Assembly (NCBI GenBank): GCA_950295325.1
Contig: OX485808.1
Coordinates: 32,384,527-32,448,526 of the forward strand
DNA from: Polytrichum commune
Lineage: Eukaryota; Streptophyta; Polytrichopsida; Polytrichales; Polytrichaceae
Reading direction: 5' to 3'
Length of the DNA: 64,000 nucleotides
Shown: positions 44,030 to 55,032 of the stretch, piece by piece
Numbering within the stretch: position 1 is the stretch's first letter
How the letters are laid out: every line of letters begins with the position of its first letter
Made by a program: the position numbers and the translations under genes
The notes under the pieces: generated by a model
The model's database searches: none
The model's input: the letters and a program-made list of their open reading frames with translations, nothing else
Told to the model about the DNA's origin: nothing

Positions 44030-44620
44030 TTGGGAACCTAAATGATGTGTGCGGGTCACTATGAAATTAAACCCCCAATATATGGGAAGTTTATAAAGAA
44101 AAACAAATGTGTACGTACTAATAGCAAGCTAGAAAAGGGACTCATGTATTTATACTAAGCATTTCAATTTAATGCGATAAATGCCTCCACTACATATACA
44201 AAATATCAATCATGAATTGTACATGCTTTTATTGCATGTAAAATCCATGTTCACTTTCTAATGAGAAAGTCATGGAACATTTTTATCCATAGCATTTAAT
44301 TCAACGACTGCATCAAACAAACAAAGATATGAGCACAATAACAACCACAATTCAAAGACCAAAACTCAAGGGAGCCCATGAGCATTCCAAGAGCCTCTAG
44401 CTTGTCCTATAACCCACATTTGAACCCTAAGAATAATGGACAAGGAAATCATCATGGACTATTACCATATGACAACAATGGATGAAAACGTGAATTAGAT
44501 GAAAATGTGAATTGGATGAAACTAACATGACTATTGTTGTCAAAAAAATTTCTAAACCTTGGGGCCCTCTTTTGTACATCTACCTTTAATTTCTCAACCT
44601 AAATTATTGGATACGTTGAA
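44030..44620 (-). repeat. Dispersed repeat K, copy 4
   Basis: Reversed match to copies 1 and 2, including GAGGCTCTTGGAATGCTCAT, TTGTTTGTTTGATGCA and the TATA-like box (GTATTTATAC at about 44148 on the plus strand). Confidence 0.75.
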
Positions 44621-45640
44621 TATTTTGAGATATTTTTGTAATTTTTTATTCCACATTAATATGGAAATATGCATCGATATACTTTGCCCTTTGAGAAAAC
44701 TAGAATGGAAAGGAAACATCATGAAAAATACACCCCCATAATTCAAAATATATTAGATATTCACCTTGAAGTTCAAGAATTAGCAAGTTTGAGTGTGTGT
44801 GTGTTTTTATTTTATTTAAATAAATAAATAAAAATTTACCTCATATTTGAACAAGAGCATATTAGTGGAAGATCGTTGGACATAAGAAAACCAACAACAA
44901 GGGTCACTCTTTTTAATTTGATACTTATGTTTATCACATGGAATAGGACTTCAAAGCATGGACACCATAAAAACCTTGTGTTGACTTGAGGTTTGACTAT
45001 GTGTTCAAATTACAGATACCATTCTAGGTTCAATAGTTAACACACTTGAAAGAACCAGGTCCTATGTGATCACCTCAAGGGATACAAAACCCACTTTGAC
45101 CTCTTATAATTTTTTGCATATGAGCTCCAAGAATATTAAAGCTTGAAATGACCATCTTCATGATTTGTGAATGTTGGTATGATTAATGAAAACTTTTTGC
45201 TGTACACCCGCTTCTTGTAGGATTGAAACACGCAATTGGTGCGAGACGAATAGCAAAACCAAATTGTGCCAGTGTTCATTTTCCTCAATTCTTGGAGTTT
45301 ATATGATTATCTCATTCATTATCAAAGCGAAAATTCTCTTTCTTATTGAGTGATCATATAGGAAACCCCAATTTTGTTGACTATTAAACCTTGATTGGTT
45401 AACAATTTTTTATTTATTTTTTAACATGTCCAACTTCCCATTCTTATATCTACAACTAAGCACACATGACTCGCACTCCACTCAAATATAGATGTCCTTT
45501 TAAGATGAGTAACCGAATTAAGCTCGCTTCCCTTAGTGTCCATTCAAGGCTAGTCCCCCTTGTGTGACCAACTGAAGAAGAATGGCCAGGAATCTACGAA
45601 CACCCTAGATTCTAGTTCACGAGACGTAGATAATGTAAAC
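44621..45640. other. No gene seen
   Basis: AT-rich, ends at the boundary of the second GC-richer island. Confidence 0.5.
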
Positions 45641-45642
45641 AT

Positions 45643-45675
45643 CTCTCTCTCTCTCTCTGTCTCTCTCTCTCTCTC
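45643..45675. promoter_or_regulatory. CT-rich tract followed by TATA-like sequence
   Basis: A (CT)n tract interrupted by one G is followed by CATATATTTTATATGG. CT-rich tracts next to TATA-like words are common in plant promoters and leaders. It lies at the left edge of the gene island, upstream of the plus-strand gene. Assignment is inference. Confidence 0.35.
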
Positions 45676-45699
45676 ATATATTTTATATGGGGTCTAGTT

Positions 45700-47567
45700 T
45701 AGGGTTAGGGTTCAGTAAGTCTCCTTGAAGTTTCTTGAACAATTGCAGAATCAAAATTTTGTGTTGACCCGGCATGAAATGACTCTATGGAATTTGAGAA
45801 GAAGCTAATCACAGTCTGTTGTAATTGAGAAGCTTGATCGTTAATATGCTACTGTCCACGAGATTTTCAAACCTTCAATCCTGTGAGGGAGGATATTCTT
45901 CTCACATTGGAGATTGACGAGCATTCGTACGTTGTCATGCCGGATGCATGATCGGAGTTCGGTGCGGTGTGGACTTATATATCCAATAGAGAATGGAGAA
46001 GCTGAAGAAGGTGAAACCTGTCCTCGATGTTTCTTGCTATCTACTCCTGCTCTTCTGCCCTGTTATTTATGCATGTGTTCTTCTTAGCCTTTTGGAGCAC
46101 TCAAGTTTGTGAAAGGAGAGGGAGTTCTTAAAGGTTCTTAATCGAGGCTATGGATAGTCTACGTGCTCAAATCCCTTTTTGCGTGCAACCTTGGATAGAG
46201 ACAAATTTTCATCAATATCTTTCAGTGCGTTTACCGCACTCAATATTGGCGGAGCTCCAAGATTTGGTGTCTAAAATGGAGTCTCCTACATTCATTCAAG
46301 GCTGCGTTATTCCAGATTGCAAGAGTTGCAGTTCAGTCCCCAGCCAAAGATACAGATGACATGGGGCGATTCGACTCCACAGAATCTTAGTTCCTCAAAC
46401 TTCAAAGAATCTAAACTCCTATTTGTTCAAACCCTAAGCATTTCAAGGTCGAGCAGATGGTAGACATACAGCAGAAGGAAGTGATCTTCTGTAGTTTACA
46501 ATGGAATGGCTGTAAGGAGACCCTTCTCAGGGATCCACTCATTACTTGGTTACAGAGCTCATCGATCAGATGTTTTTGAGATCAAGAGAATCATCGGCAC
46601 AGGTGCCTTTGATAATGTCAACATTAAAACACCCCATTCAAGCGCAGAGTATGGGGTCGCAGAGTACGATTATTTGTGCGGGTTTGCTCGTAACTCGCTT
46701 TACTGGGTCGAAATCCAGAGGTCAACCACACAGTTGTCGTTCAAGGAGAAATCGCCTCTGTATGTATGGTGGCTCACAAAATCACCTCCAAACCACTTGA
46801 AGTCTGCATTTGATTTGCAATTTGTACGCCTTCAATGGGTTCATGAAGGCATACGTTCAATTATGTTGGGTTTATGATAGTAGATCGTAGGGGATCAACA
46901 TGTTCAAATCTCTCGATCAAGGCAAGAATGTAAGTTTAGTCTTGTTGACGAGAATCGAACAGGGAAAAAACTGAAAGTTGCTGTATGAAGTGGCATCGGA
47001 TAAATTATCTACAAAAGTGTGGGACAGACAAGATGCAATCATATTGGAGTTGATTGACGTGCAGGATGCAAGTTATAGATTAGTCTTGAATGGGGTTTGG
47101 AATGGGCGGATCACCACGACATGGTGGTTTGCTCATGGAAAACCATTTCCTGACCACTTCCTGAACATTGAAATGGCATTCCCTGATCGGGTGGAGGTAC
47201 AAAAACAATTCTCTCCCAGGCCCGTTACTTTGAACATTGCATTGTTGAGAACGTCACCAGCTTAAATTCTTGGTGACGATACAAATGCAAGAGGTTTTGA
47301 AGAGGAAATTTATTCAGACAGAACATTCATAACACCAGTCAATGACTGTCTTCACTATTTTACTCACGAATAGAGATGTATCAAGAAGAGCAGCAATTTC
47401 TTTAGAGACGTAGTTCGGAAGTTCTAGAAGACATGGCCTCGAAGAATACCGACAGCCCAGAGGGATTTGAGGCCAGGAGATTTGAAGGCTGCGGTCGAGC
47501 CTCACGAAAATGCTCACAGCTGATGATGAGTGAAAGGTTATGATCAATTTGGAATATCGAACACATC
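45700..47567 (+). other. Possible upstream exons or a separate decayed gene
   Basis: Composition is coding-like. Open plus-strand stretches at 46150-46359, 46506-46877 and 46978-47265 have protein-like composition. Two contain a similar block, YVWWLTKSPPNHLKSAF and TTWWFAHGKPFPDHFLN, suggesting an internally duplicated unknown domain. The frames are not continuous, and I could not find a splice pattern that joins them, so this may be a multi-exon gene, a long 5' leader or a pseudogene. A short frame at 47433 (MASKNTDSPEGFEARRF) stops at 47541. Confidence 0.3.
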
Positions 47568-47732
47568 ATGGCAGCCAAGGAGAAGACAAGGTGGAAAGTC
47601 CAAACAATGTTCAGCCCCAAGTATGTTCTTCGAATTCAGCAATTAGTGGAAGGGCTGCTATTGGGTGCGACTCTTGTTCTACTTATTGACTGTGGATCGG
47701 ACCAGAAGCAAACAACACGGTGTGATGCTGAA
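47568..47732 (+). other. Possible alternative first exon of the following gene
   Basis: An open frame from ATG 47568 encodes about 55 residues with a hydrophobic helix (LLLGATLVLLI) and meets a good donor, GAA/GTAAGT, at 47733. Joining to CAG at 47855-47857 would continue in frame with the 955-residue protein at its residue 29 (LVVMEQ). The TTCCAG acceptor at 47803-47808 looks stronger but would give a stop after eight codons. Without splicing, translation would start at 47774. Confidence 0.3.
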
Positions 47733-47773
47733 GTAAGTGCTATTAACATTTCTGAGCCTAACGAATCAGATAA

Positions 47774-50641
47774 ATGGGTAATGTGGGACCATCGATAAAT
47801 AATTCCAGGCGACGCGAGATGACGAATGCACATGAGTCAATGGATCCTCACGATCAGCTAGTAGTGATGGAACAGATAACTAGTGCAAATAAAGGTTCCT
47901 CACGGCTCACCAGAGCTGAATCTAAATGCAAGCAACTGGATGGGGAGAAAATGGCGTTCCAACTGGTGCAGACAAGGCTTGGAAAGGGAAAGGCTCACAT
48001 GACGGTCACGGATTCATATGGAACTTGGATGACACCCGTGACTTTGACAGTGTCCGTTACAAGCCCGCGTCATGAAATTTCGAGAACAAGTTCTCGAGGT
48101 CAGGACGAGGGTAAAGGACACGATGACTTGTCAACGGATGTGTCAAGTGTTGATCCAGCTGGGAGAAAATTCTATCACTCTCAGGATTCTGAACTAGGTA
48201 CTGCAAAATGTTGGGAAGTTCATACAGGTACTCGAAGATGTGATGCGAGCTCAAGTAGAGCTGGAAAATATGGCCCGCAAATGGCAACATCGAGTGCTCA
48301 AACAGAAATTTCCCAGAAGGAATCCTCGATTTCTGAAACATCGACATCAGTTGCTGATGGTAGAGACTGCCATCCGAACATCACATCAGAACACATCGAA
48401 AGACGACATATCCTGCAAAGAGTTGCAAATCCTTCTCGAAAATCTCTACTGTCTTGCTCGCAAAAGTCAGTTGTTGCATGTAGGTTGGGTGAGCCAGTAC
48501 CGAAGAAACGCGTGAGGTTCAAAGATGTTTGTGAAGAGTCAAATTCTCCTGTTCCGAGCTCATTTGAATACGGGCCCTGTACTTTAATGGAAATTGGTGA
48601 TCTCAGTCTGGTGCAGGGTCAGAATCAAGTTTCACAAATTGCAGGACCTTGCCGACGAACAGGTATGGCTAACTCCAGACCTAATTATGAGAGTCCTGCT
48701 AACAGCTGGAATCTACACGATAACATTCGTCGAGACCCTTTCCCCTCAGACGCCCATCGCATACCTATCGAGAAACTGGCAATCAGGTCAATCCAGATTG
48801 CAGGTCGTCAATCTAAAATAAGGTTTTCAGAAGTCATACAAACTTTTGATCCAAGGGTATTTGAATCTTTACAAGAAAATCCCGATGGGTTTGGCGAGGT
48901 AGAGGAGTTCATGGATGATATTGCCCCCGGATCAAGTCGTAGCAGCTATGTGTATCCACCCACAGATGATCCTAATTGGCCTCCACCTTCCCCTCCTCCT
49001 TCCAGGTATCCACCATCACCCAGGCGCCGTAGTGTGCAATGGGACAAAACCATTATGCAACGTTTTGATGACCTTCCTACTTACCGCTCCCCACCTTCCC
49101 CTCCTTCCAGTTATTATTCTTCCCCTCCTCCCAGTTATCCACCTTCACCCGGTCGCCGTGGTTTGCAAATCGATCAATTGTTCATCCAGCTACCCCCACC
49201 CTCTCCCCCTTACAGACATCCACTTTCTGATCCTAAGCGCAGAAGCATTTTACGGAACCAATCTCTTGCACAAGAGTTGCCATTAAGATTGGGCATGTCG
49301 AAGTCTGTTACCTTCAATCAAGGTCCTCACAGAATGCCCTTACAACCGGGCAGATCAAAGTCTGTTTCTTTTCATGAAGCTCCTGTTCAGTACATCACGT
49401 TTCCACAACGACCACCCATCTCACCATACGAAATGGGAGAGAAATTTTCGGATGTTTTATACGACCAAGGACCTGTAGATCAGTTCAATGAAGACACTGA
49501 GCGAAGACTGGGCAGATCACCATCTCAGGTTGCTTTCGATGGTGAAGTTTATGATGAGCGAGACTCGCCTTGGCGACTGAGCAGATCAAACTCTGGTACG
49601 TTAGATCAATATGGAATGCGTCCACCTCCCCTTGAAATGCCCATCTCACCATATGAAATGGCTGAGCAATTTTCGGATTTCTCGGATGACCGAGAACCTG
49701 TAGAGTTCAATCAAGAGATTTCAAGACTGGGCAGAACGCAGTCTTTTGACGAGGATCCTGAGCGAGCAGAAGGACCTCTACGAAGGGAAAGATCATATTC
49801 TTTTGATGAATTTCCGCGTAACAGCAGCTTCATGCGTCCACCTCCTCTAGAAATACCCAACTCACCAAATGAAATCGATGAGGGCTTTTCGGATGTTTAT
49901 TACGACCGAGGATCTGTAGATTTTAGTCAAGAACCTTATGGACAGGAGGAACCAGTCCGGTGGAGTTCATTTCCGGATTATAATACTTCAGAAAGAGAGT
50001 CTATGATTGAAGAATCAAGCCCCAACAGAGCTGACTCTGACAATGCAAAGCTTGACTTCAGACAAGAGTTGTATCGGCAGACCCAGGTAGCAGAGGAGAC
50101 CATATTCGACCTTCTTTCTAAAACCAATGCTGCGTGTAAGGAGCTTGAAGCACTGGAAAGGCATGAAAGGTTGAGTGGACACCTACAGCTAAAAGAATCA
50201 GGTAAAGAATCCCGCCGTACTCAGGACACAGGTAAGAGACGATCCTCCTCGAGACGCATCGCTGATATGTTCACGGCACGACGACTATCAGGTTCTGTGC
50301 TCTCAAAAGGTACGAAAGAAGTGAATCAGACTTTTGATTACAATACCAACGACCCTCGCCGGGCCTCAAGTGCTGCAACCTGTGAATACTGTTTGGACGA
50401 AGCCAATCCTGGCGCCAGGAAGATGTTCACAGAAAAGAAAACTGTCACAGAGACAGACATATACGAATTGATAGAGAGTTTCCAAGTGGAGATGATGAAA
50501 CTCATGGAGAGAACAGATGCTTTATTTGTATCTCAAGAAGAAGAGCCAAGAATCAACGATGAAGTGCAAAGAATCAACGATGAAGTGCAAAGAATCAATG
50601 GTGGAATACCAGCAGCAGCTGCGGAAGGTTGGAGAGAGTAG
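47774..50641 (+). CDS. Large disordered protein with five RVxF-type phosphatase-docking motifs
   Basis: 955 residues in one open frame, preceded directly by an in-frame TAA. I do not recognise the family. Residues 1-390 are polar and Ser-rich, 395-485 are Pro-rich (PPSPPPS, SYYSSPPPSYPPSP), 546-730 hold three imperfect repeats of 70-72 residues built on RPPPLE.P.SPYEM.E.FSD (546, 616, 688), 755-800 look helical, and the C-terminus ends in RINDEVQ repeats (927-942). Five motifs fit the PP1-binding pattern [KR]x(0-1)[VI]x[FW]: RVRF (246), KIRF (348), RSVQW (419), KSVTF (510) and KSVSF (529). Short basic-Ser clusters (RSPS, RSNS, RTQS, RSYS) suggest phosphorylation. A role as a PP1-binding scaffold is inferred. 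No signal peptide or domain fold is seen. It is convergent with the zinc-finger gene. Confidence 0.85.
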   Translation: MGNVGPSINNSRRREMTNAHESMDPHDQLVVMEQITSANKGSSRLTRAESKCKQLDGEKMAFQLVQTRLGKGKAHMTVTDSYGTWMTPVTLTVSVTSPRHEISRTSSRGQDEGKGHDDLSTDVSSVDPAGRKFYHSQDSELGTAKCWEVHTGTRRCDASSSRAGKYGPQMATSSAQTEISQKESSISETSTSVADGRDCHPNITSEHIERRHILQRVANPSRKSLLSCSQKSVVACRLGEPVPKKRVRFKDVCEESNSPVPSSFEYGPCTLMEIGDLSLVQGQNQVSQIAGPCRRTGMANSRPNYESPANSWNLHDNIRRDPFPSDAHRIPIEKLAIRSIQIAGRQSKIRFSEVIQTFDPRVFESLQENPDGFGEVEEFMDDIAPGSSRSSYVYPPTDDPNWPPPSPPPSRYPPSPRRRSVQWDKTIMQRFDDLPTYRSPPSPPSSYYSSPPPSYPPSPGRRGLQIDQLFIQLPPPSPPYRHPLSDPKRRSILRNQSLAQELPLRLGMSKSVTFNQGPHRMPLQPGRSKSVSFHEAPVQYITFPQRPPISPYEMGEKFSDVLYDQGPVDQFNEDTERRLGRSPSQVAFDGEVYDERDSPWRLSRSNSGTLDQYGMRPPPLEMPISPYEMAEQFSDFSDDREPVEFNQEISRLGRTQSFDEDPERAEGPLRRERSYSFDEFPRNSSFMRPPPLEIPNSPNEIDEGFSDVYYDRGSVDFSQEPYGQEEPVRWSSFPDYNTSERESMIEESSPNRADSDNAKLDFRQELYRQTQVAEETIFDLLSKTNAACKELEALERHERLSGHLQLKESGKESRRTQDTGKRRSSSRRIADMFTARRLSGSVLSKGTKEVNQTFDYNTNDPRRASSAATCEYCLDEANPGARKMFTEKKTVTETDIYELIESFQVEMMKLMERTDALFVSQEEEPRINDEVQRINDEVQRINGGIPAAAAEGWRE

Positions 50642-50754
50642 TGGTGTGTGTAAATTCTTACTGCAAAAGCAAATTTTCCTCATGTTTTGAGTGTCATTTT
50701 CACCTCCTTTTTTTTTACACAGATTCTTGGATTGTACATCACAGGAAAACACAA

Positions 50755-50760
50755 AATAAA
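50755..50760 (+). terminator. Candidate polyadenylation signal AATAAA
   Basis: Lies 114 bp after the stop of the 955-residue protein, in AT-rich sequence following a T-rich tract. Position and sequence fit a plant near-upstream element. Confidence 0.45.
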
Positions 50761-52070
50761 TTTAAATGATTCAACTAACCCCAAACGACCAAATGATCAA
50801 TTTATGTGATGGTTGAGGGTTGATGAAGCTGATAGTCCTTCTCATTGCAGTGTCATCACTTGAAAGAGGGATATATACATCATGTATATGTTGATAGATT
50901 TTGACTGGCTAATCCTTAGTTTCTAGTCGTGCTGCCATGAGAAGGTTTCCATAATTGTGCTATATGCGAGTCCGCATGACTGTGTCCCAATCCGTGAGCT
51001 GCGAAGGAGGAATTGCCAAGGCTGATAATGCATAACTGGAACACAGCACCAACAGATAAAGGTGGGCTGATGAGAAAAGTTTTCTTTGTTCCAACATAAT
51101 AACTTTAGTTGAGTGTCCTTGATCTTTCTTGGATCCCACTCCATGTTGCTGCCACCTGAAAGCACGACGTTAGATATAACCTGACTGCTTGATGTTAAGA
51201 ATCATCGGAGGAGTTTCAGTTTAAGATATCTAATCTTTTCATTGGCTTTCAATAGGCATTTTCCCGTGCTTTTCAACTGTGTCATAGGTAGAATTAATCG
51301 TTGCTCGTGCAGGTCATTTTGTCTGTAAAGTGTTAATGTGCACTTCAAAACTGTACAGGACTAACCTCAAAGGATTTTCCTGTGTACGTTAAAAAGTCAG
51401 GTTCGGATAGCAGATTGAGAATCAACCCGTAGTGCTGTCGTCGAGCTGTACTGTTGATTTTCTTCAACATAAACAACTGATTTAAGAAACAATTCGATAA
51501 ATTGCGCTATTTTCACCGAAGTAGAAGTCACTTTAGGGGTGGGATATGTCGATGAAGTAGAAACGTCCCATTCTCTGGGCCTTCCAGAAATACCATTACA
51601 TGCAGGACTCACGTAGGTCATTCCGGATGAAACATCTGCAGTGAGCGTTTCAACTTCTCTCCTTGTAACTGCACATTCGGCCAGCCAGGCGCTACATTCG
51701 TCGGCACATCGATTTCAGATGGTTACATTGTGGTGACAGACATTCATTTCTGCAGATGCAACATCTTCGAGCAAAAAAGCAGTCGGCAAAGGTTGTCTTG
51801 AGCAGATTTGACAGATACCCAACTTGTATGGACATTCTTCTAGCAGTATGATCAGGGAAATGTTCTCGCTGGTCTGACGTTGCGGAATTGATGATTCCTG
51901 CAGACACGCAAAAAACTCTGCAGGTAATTTTTCCTGCTCGTGACCTCAAGATCACTGCAACAGCAGATTTATGTCAAACCTTGTGATGATATGCACCGTA
52001 AAACCTAATGCTTCCATTTGGGATACATGCCACGGTAATTCACACATGAAACTCAATGAACACTCAAACC
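50761..52070. other. Convergent intergenic region, no gene assigned
   Basis: Lies between two convergent genes and retains gene-island composition. The minus-strand frame at 51692-51955 includes CCICRNECLSPQCNHLKSMC but has no recognisable fold and may be 3' untranslated sequence of the zinc-finger gene. Confidence 0.45.
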
Positions 52071-52685
52071 CTAATGAGAGAAGGATGAAAACCTATTATC
52101 CGCTGGCTCCATTAAGCGGCACCCCGTTGCAGACTTCTCTTGATTCTCGTCCACTCTTTGCATGCAGCTTGATTCACAGGTCAAGTTCTGCTCGTCTTTG
52201 AAAGTGTCGATTGTATCATCAACCCTAAGAGCTTCATCCGGTGACGACGAGGGCTCTAATTTCTTTTGCTTCTGGCGTTCCCAGGCGACGAGTTTCTCCG
52301 CACGAAATTGGTCCTTCACTATTGCACTCGGCCGTCTCAACGCCGCAGATGGGCCAGAGCTTGCACGCGAGGAGGGTCCCAAGTTCATCGGTGCAGGTGC
52401 CACGACATGGCCACGATAGCCATACTCGCTGGTCCACCATTTCCCCCGGCCCTTGACTACCGGAGCCTTATCTCGAATTTGCCATGACTTATCGGTGTAT
52501 GAGCTGCTGCCTTGTGTTCGCGGATCTGCGTCTCCAGAAAAACAATTTTTGTGATAGAAGAGACGGATCTTGCGGCCATCTCGAACGCATATGGGCTCAT
52601 TGGAAAAGATGGTGCCACGACACTCACGGCATGTGTGGCCGGTGTGGTTTGCCTTACCTTTTGACACCGTCCAGTAGTTGGACAT
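52071..52685 (-). CDS. Small PARP-type zinc-finger-like protein
   Basis: 204 residues, single exon, starting MSNYWTVSKGKANHTGHTC. The N-terminal about 90 residues form a compact zinc-binding module: Cys19-x2-Cys22, 22 residues, His45-x2-Cys48, with VRDGRKIRLFYHKNCF around the second pair and a GRGKWW motif at 79-84. C-x2-C...H-x2-C is the layout of PARP/DNA-ligase-type zinc fingers, though the spacer here is shorter than the usual about 28-30. I recall similar stand-alone proteins in green algae and mosses, but cannot verify this. The rest is Ser/Ala/Lys-rich and probably disordered, with FRAEKLVAWERQKQKKLE likely helical. Binding to nucleic acid or protein through the finger is inferred. No targeting signal is seen. 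Confidence 0.8.
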   Translation of the reverse strand: MSNYWTVSKGKANHTGHTCRECRGTIFSNEPICVRDGRKIRLFYHKNCFSGDADPRTQGSSSYTDKSWQIRDKAPVVKGRGKWWTSEYGYRGHVVAPAPMNLGPSSRASSGPSAALRRPSAIVKDQFRAEKLVAWERQKQKKLEPSSSPDEALRVDDTIDTFKDEQNLTCESSCMQRVDENQEKSATGCRLMEPADNRFSSFSH

Positions 52686-54991
52686 AATTGCTCTTCAAGA
52701 ACTGGATCGATTCTCTCCTGATTACGCCGAAGCGCTCAGAAAGTTGGAACGGAGTCCCTCTTCAGCGAGAGGAGAGGAAGCAATCTCAAAAAGTTAGGGC
52801 AGGGATATCGGTTCTCTAAGCTTTGATTTTTTGACGAACAGCGGTCCCCTCGCACATGAAACCCTCATCACAATTCAATGTGAGAAACGAAGAAATAGCA
52901 ATCTTGAACCACGAGGTTCGCGACGCTAATCTACAAGGAAATGCATGAGCATTGTGCAGATTTTTAGTTACACATCATCATTCCTTCAAGTGTTTTGTGA
53001 ATAAAGCAAATCGCACATCCGTTCACATCTCAGTACCCTAAGTAGACAGACTCATCAGAGGATTTACAGATCGCACTTACATATAAAATGATGCTTCGAA
53101 GTTATGAATTGGGTCGATTTGAGGCTAACAAATATCGATCTGAATGAAAAGAAAACTTATCAACAGACGTCGATCACCTTCGCAATATCGCCTCCTACAT
53201 GCGAGGTCCTATCTTGGGGGTGGTCAAATCTAGAGGCGGTCTTCAAAGAACAATATACTTTCAGGTGTTGAATTACTCTTTGGTGTTGCTCTATCATACA
53301 ATCTAAAAATCTTCAACCTAAGTGGCAGACTTACATTGAGTGAGTGAGTGAGTGATTGATGCATATGTAGGCATGTGAATACAAGGTTGGATGGCAAGAT
53401 ATTGATCGACATAAGTCTCTGCTTCTGTTCAGGATAAATGGATGTCTCAACATTGGAGAAGGATTTCTCTGTGACACCTACTCCTAGAGATCAGTGAAAT
53501 CATGATGCCTATTCTAAAATATCGTAGAGAGTGGCGACGCAGGCATTCCTGATGCGCCCATGATGTAAAACTAAAGCTACTCGATCGGCCACCTCCCTAT
53601 CAACTAATTCCACGCAGTTTCTTTATCTCCTCCTTATAACCCGAGATAGCACGTTGTGTTTCTCCGAGTGTGACCATGCCTATATGTACAGTATGCAATG
53701 CACACCTAAGCTTCTACAACGCAAGTTGGTATTGTAATTAGTAATGGAATCGTATAGATGGAAATATGTTTCCTCCCACTAACCGAGTGTGTGCCAGGCT
53801 AATGATAGTTGGGTATTTTGTAACCGTCAGACTATGAACTGGTTTACGCCAACTGGCTAATTTTACAGCGGCCTGGCGGTTGCAAAAGCACATGCCAGAC
53901 TTTGAACATACATTCTACGGCAGACCAGCTTGCAAGAGGAGGCCAAATATAAGAGTGCTATGATCCGATGGATGTAGAGATAGCTATTACATGTACCAGT
54001 GTTCCGGCCATTGCCACCAGCTGCTAGCTAGCAAGTATGGCCTAGTACCGACTGGCTGAGGTTTACTGCCAAGAAACTATAGAGATCCCAACCATGCCTG
54101 CCTTCGAAATGCCAAATCATGAGTCCGAAACGTTCATGATTTGACGAGTAATCAGGACATGAGCTTCAAATTTTCACATTCACTCAGCAATGACTAGTCA
54201 CATGTGCAGCACTTGCGCCGTATGAACCTCAAAAGGAAAATGACGCCACCCATCGATCGACAGCACCATTCTGTCCTTCAAGAGGTGAGTATAAGCAGGT
54301 CAGTTAGGCTCGGTTTCTGCGGGTTCCACTGGAAGAAGAACGTAGATTCTGCACACACAAAGTCTTAATATGTCGAACACTTGCTCCACCTGCAAGAATG
54401 AGTACTTATACTGGAAAGAATATTAGGTCTATATGTTGAATAAATGCCTGACAACAGCATGTACAGCACAAATATTTAGAGACAACAATAATGTAGTTTA
54501 ATCTTATCATCTGCGCGACGCAAAGAAAAGTATTAGGCTTACTCCTGAAAATCAATTTTCATTCACATTGTACAGATGATCACCGCTGAGCGAGAGAGTG
54601 GTCGAGAGAAAATGCACCTCTTAGTCAGACCTTTTGCCTAGGAGTACACACACGCGCAAATCCGGAGCCTTCTGGCGACCATGTCCATTAGGTCAGGAAA
54701 CTGCTGCACGCGTGTGTAATCCTATGACAAAGGTATGAAAAGAGTACAAAATTATGTCGACCTTGATGATCATATGGAACGCCGCTCGTCACCAGGACCC
54801 AACTGAAATCTGGACTCCAGCTCTACAAAAGAGTGAGAGCGAACTGCAGATTCAAGACATCCTTCCTGCCATTGTCGGTAGCTGGGTACTACTGTAACAT
54901 GACATGATGAGTCACGGCACAAAATTGAGGAAGGGAAGGCATGGCAACTACTTAGCTGCCGATCATCAAACTGCCGAATGTGAGATCACAG

Positions 54992-55032
<41 letters not shown>

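Noticed and set aside
48057-49286. Frames in other registers within the 955-residue gene (up to 123 residues)
   Set aside because: They are produced by the biased Pro/Ser codons of the real frame.
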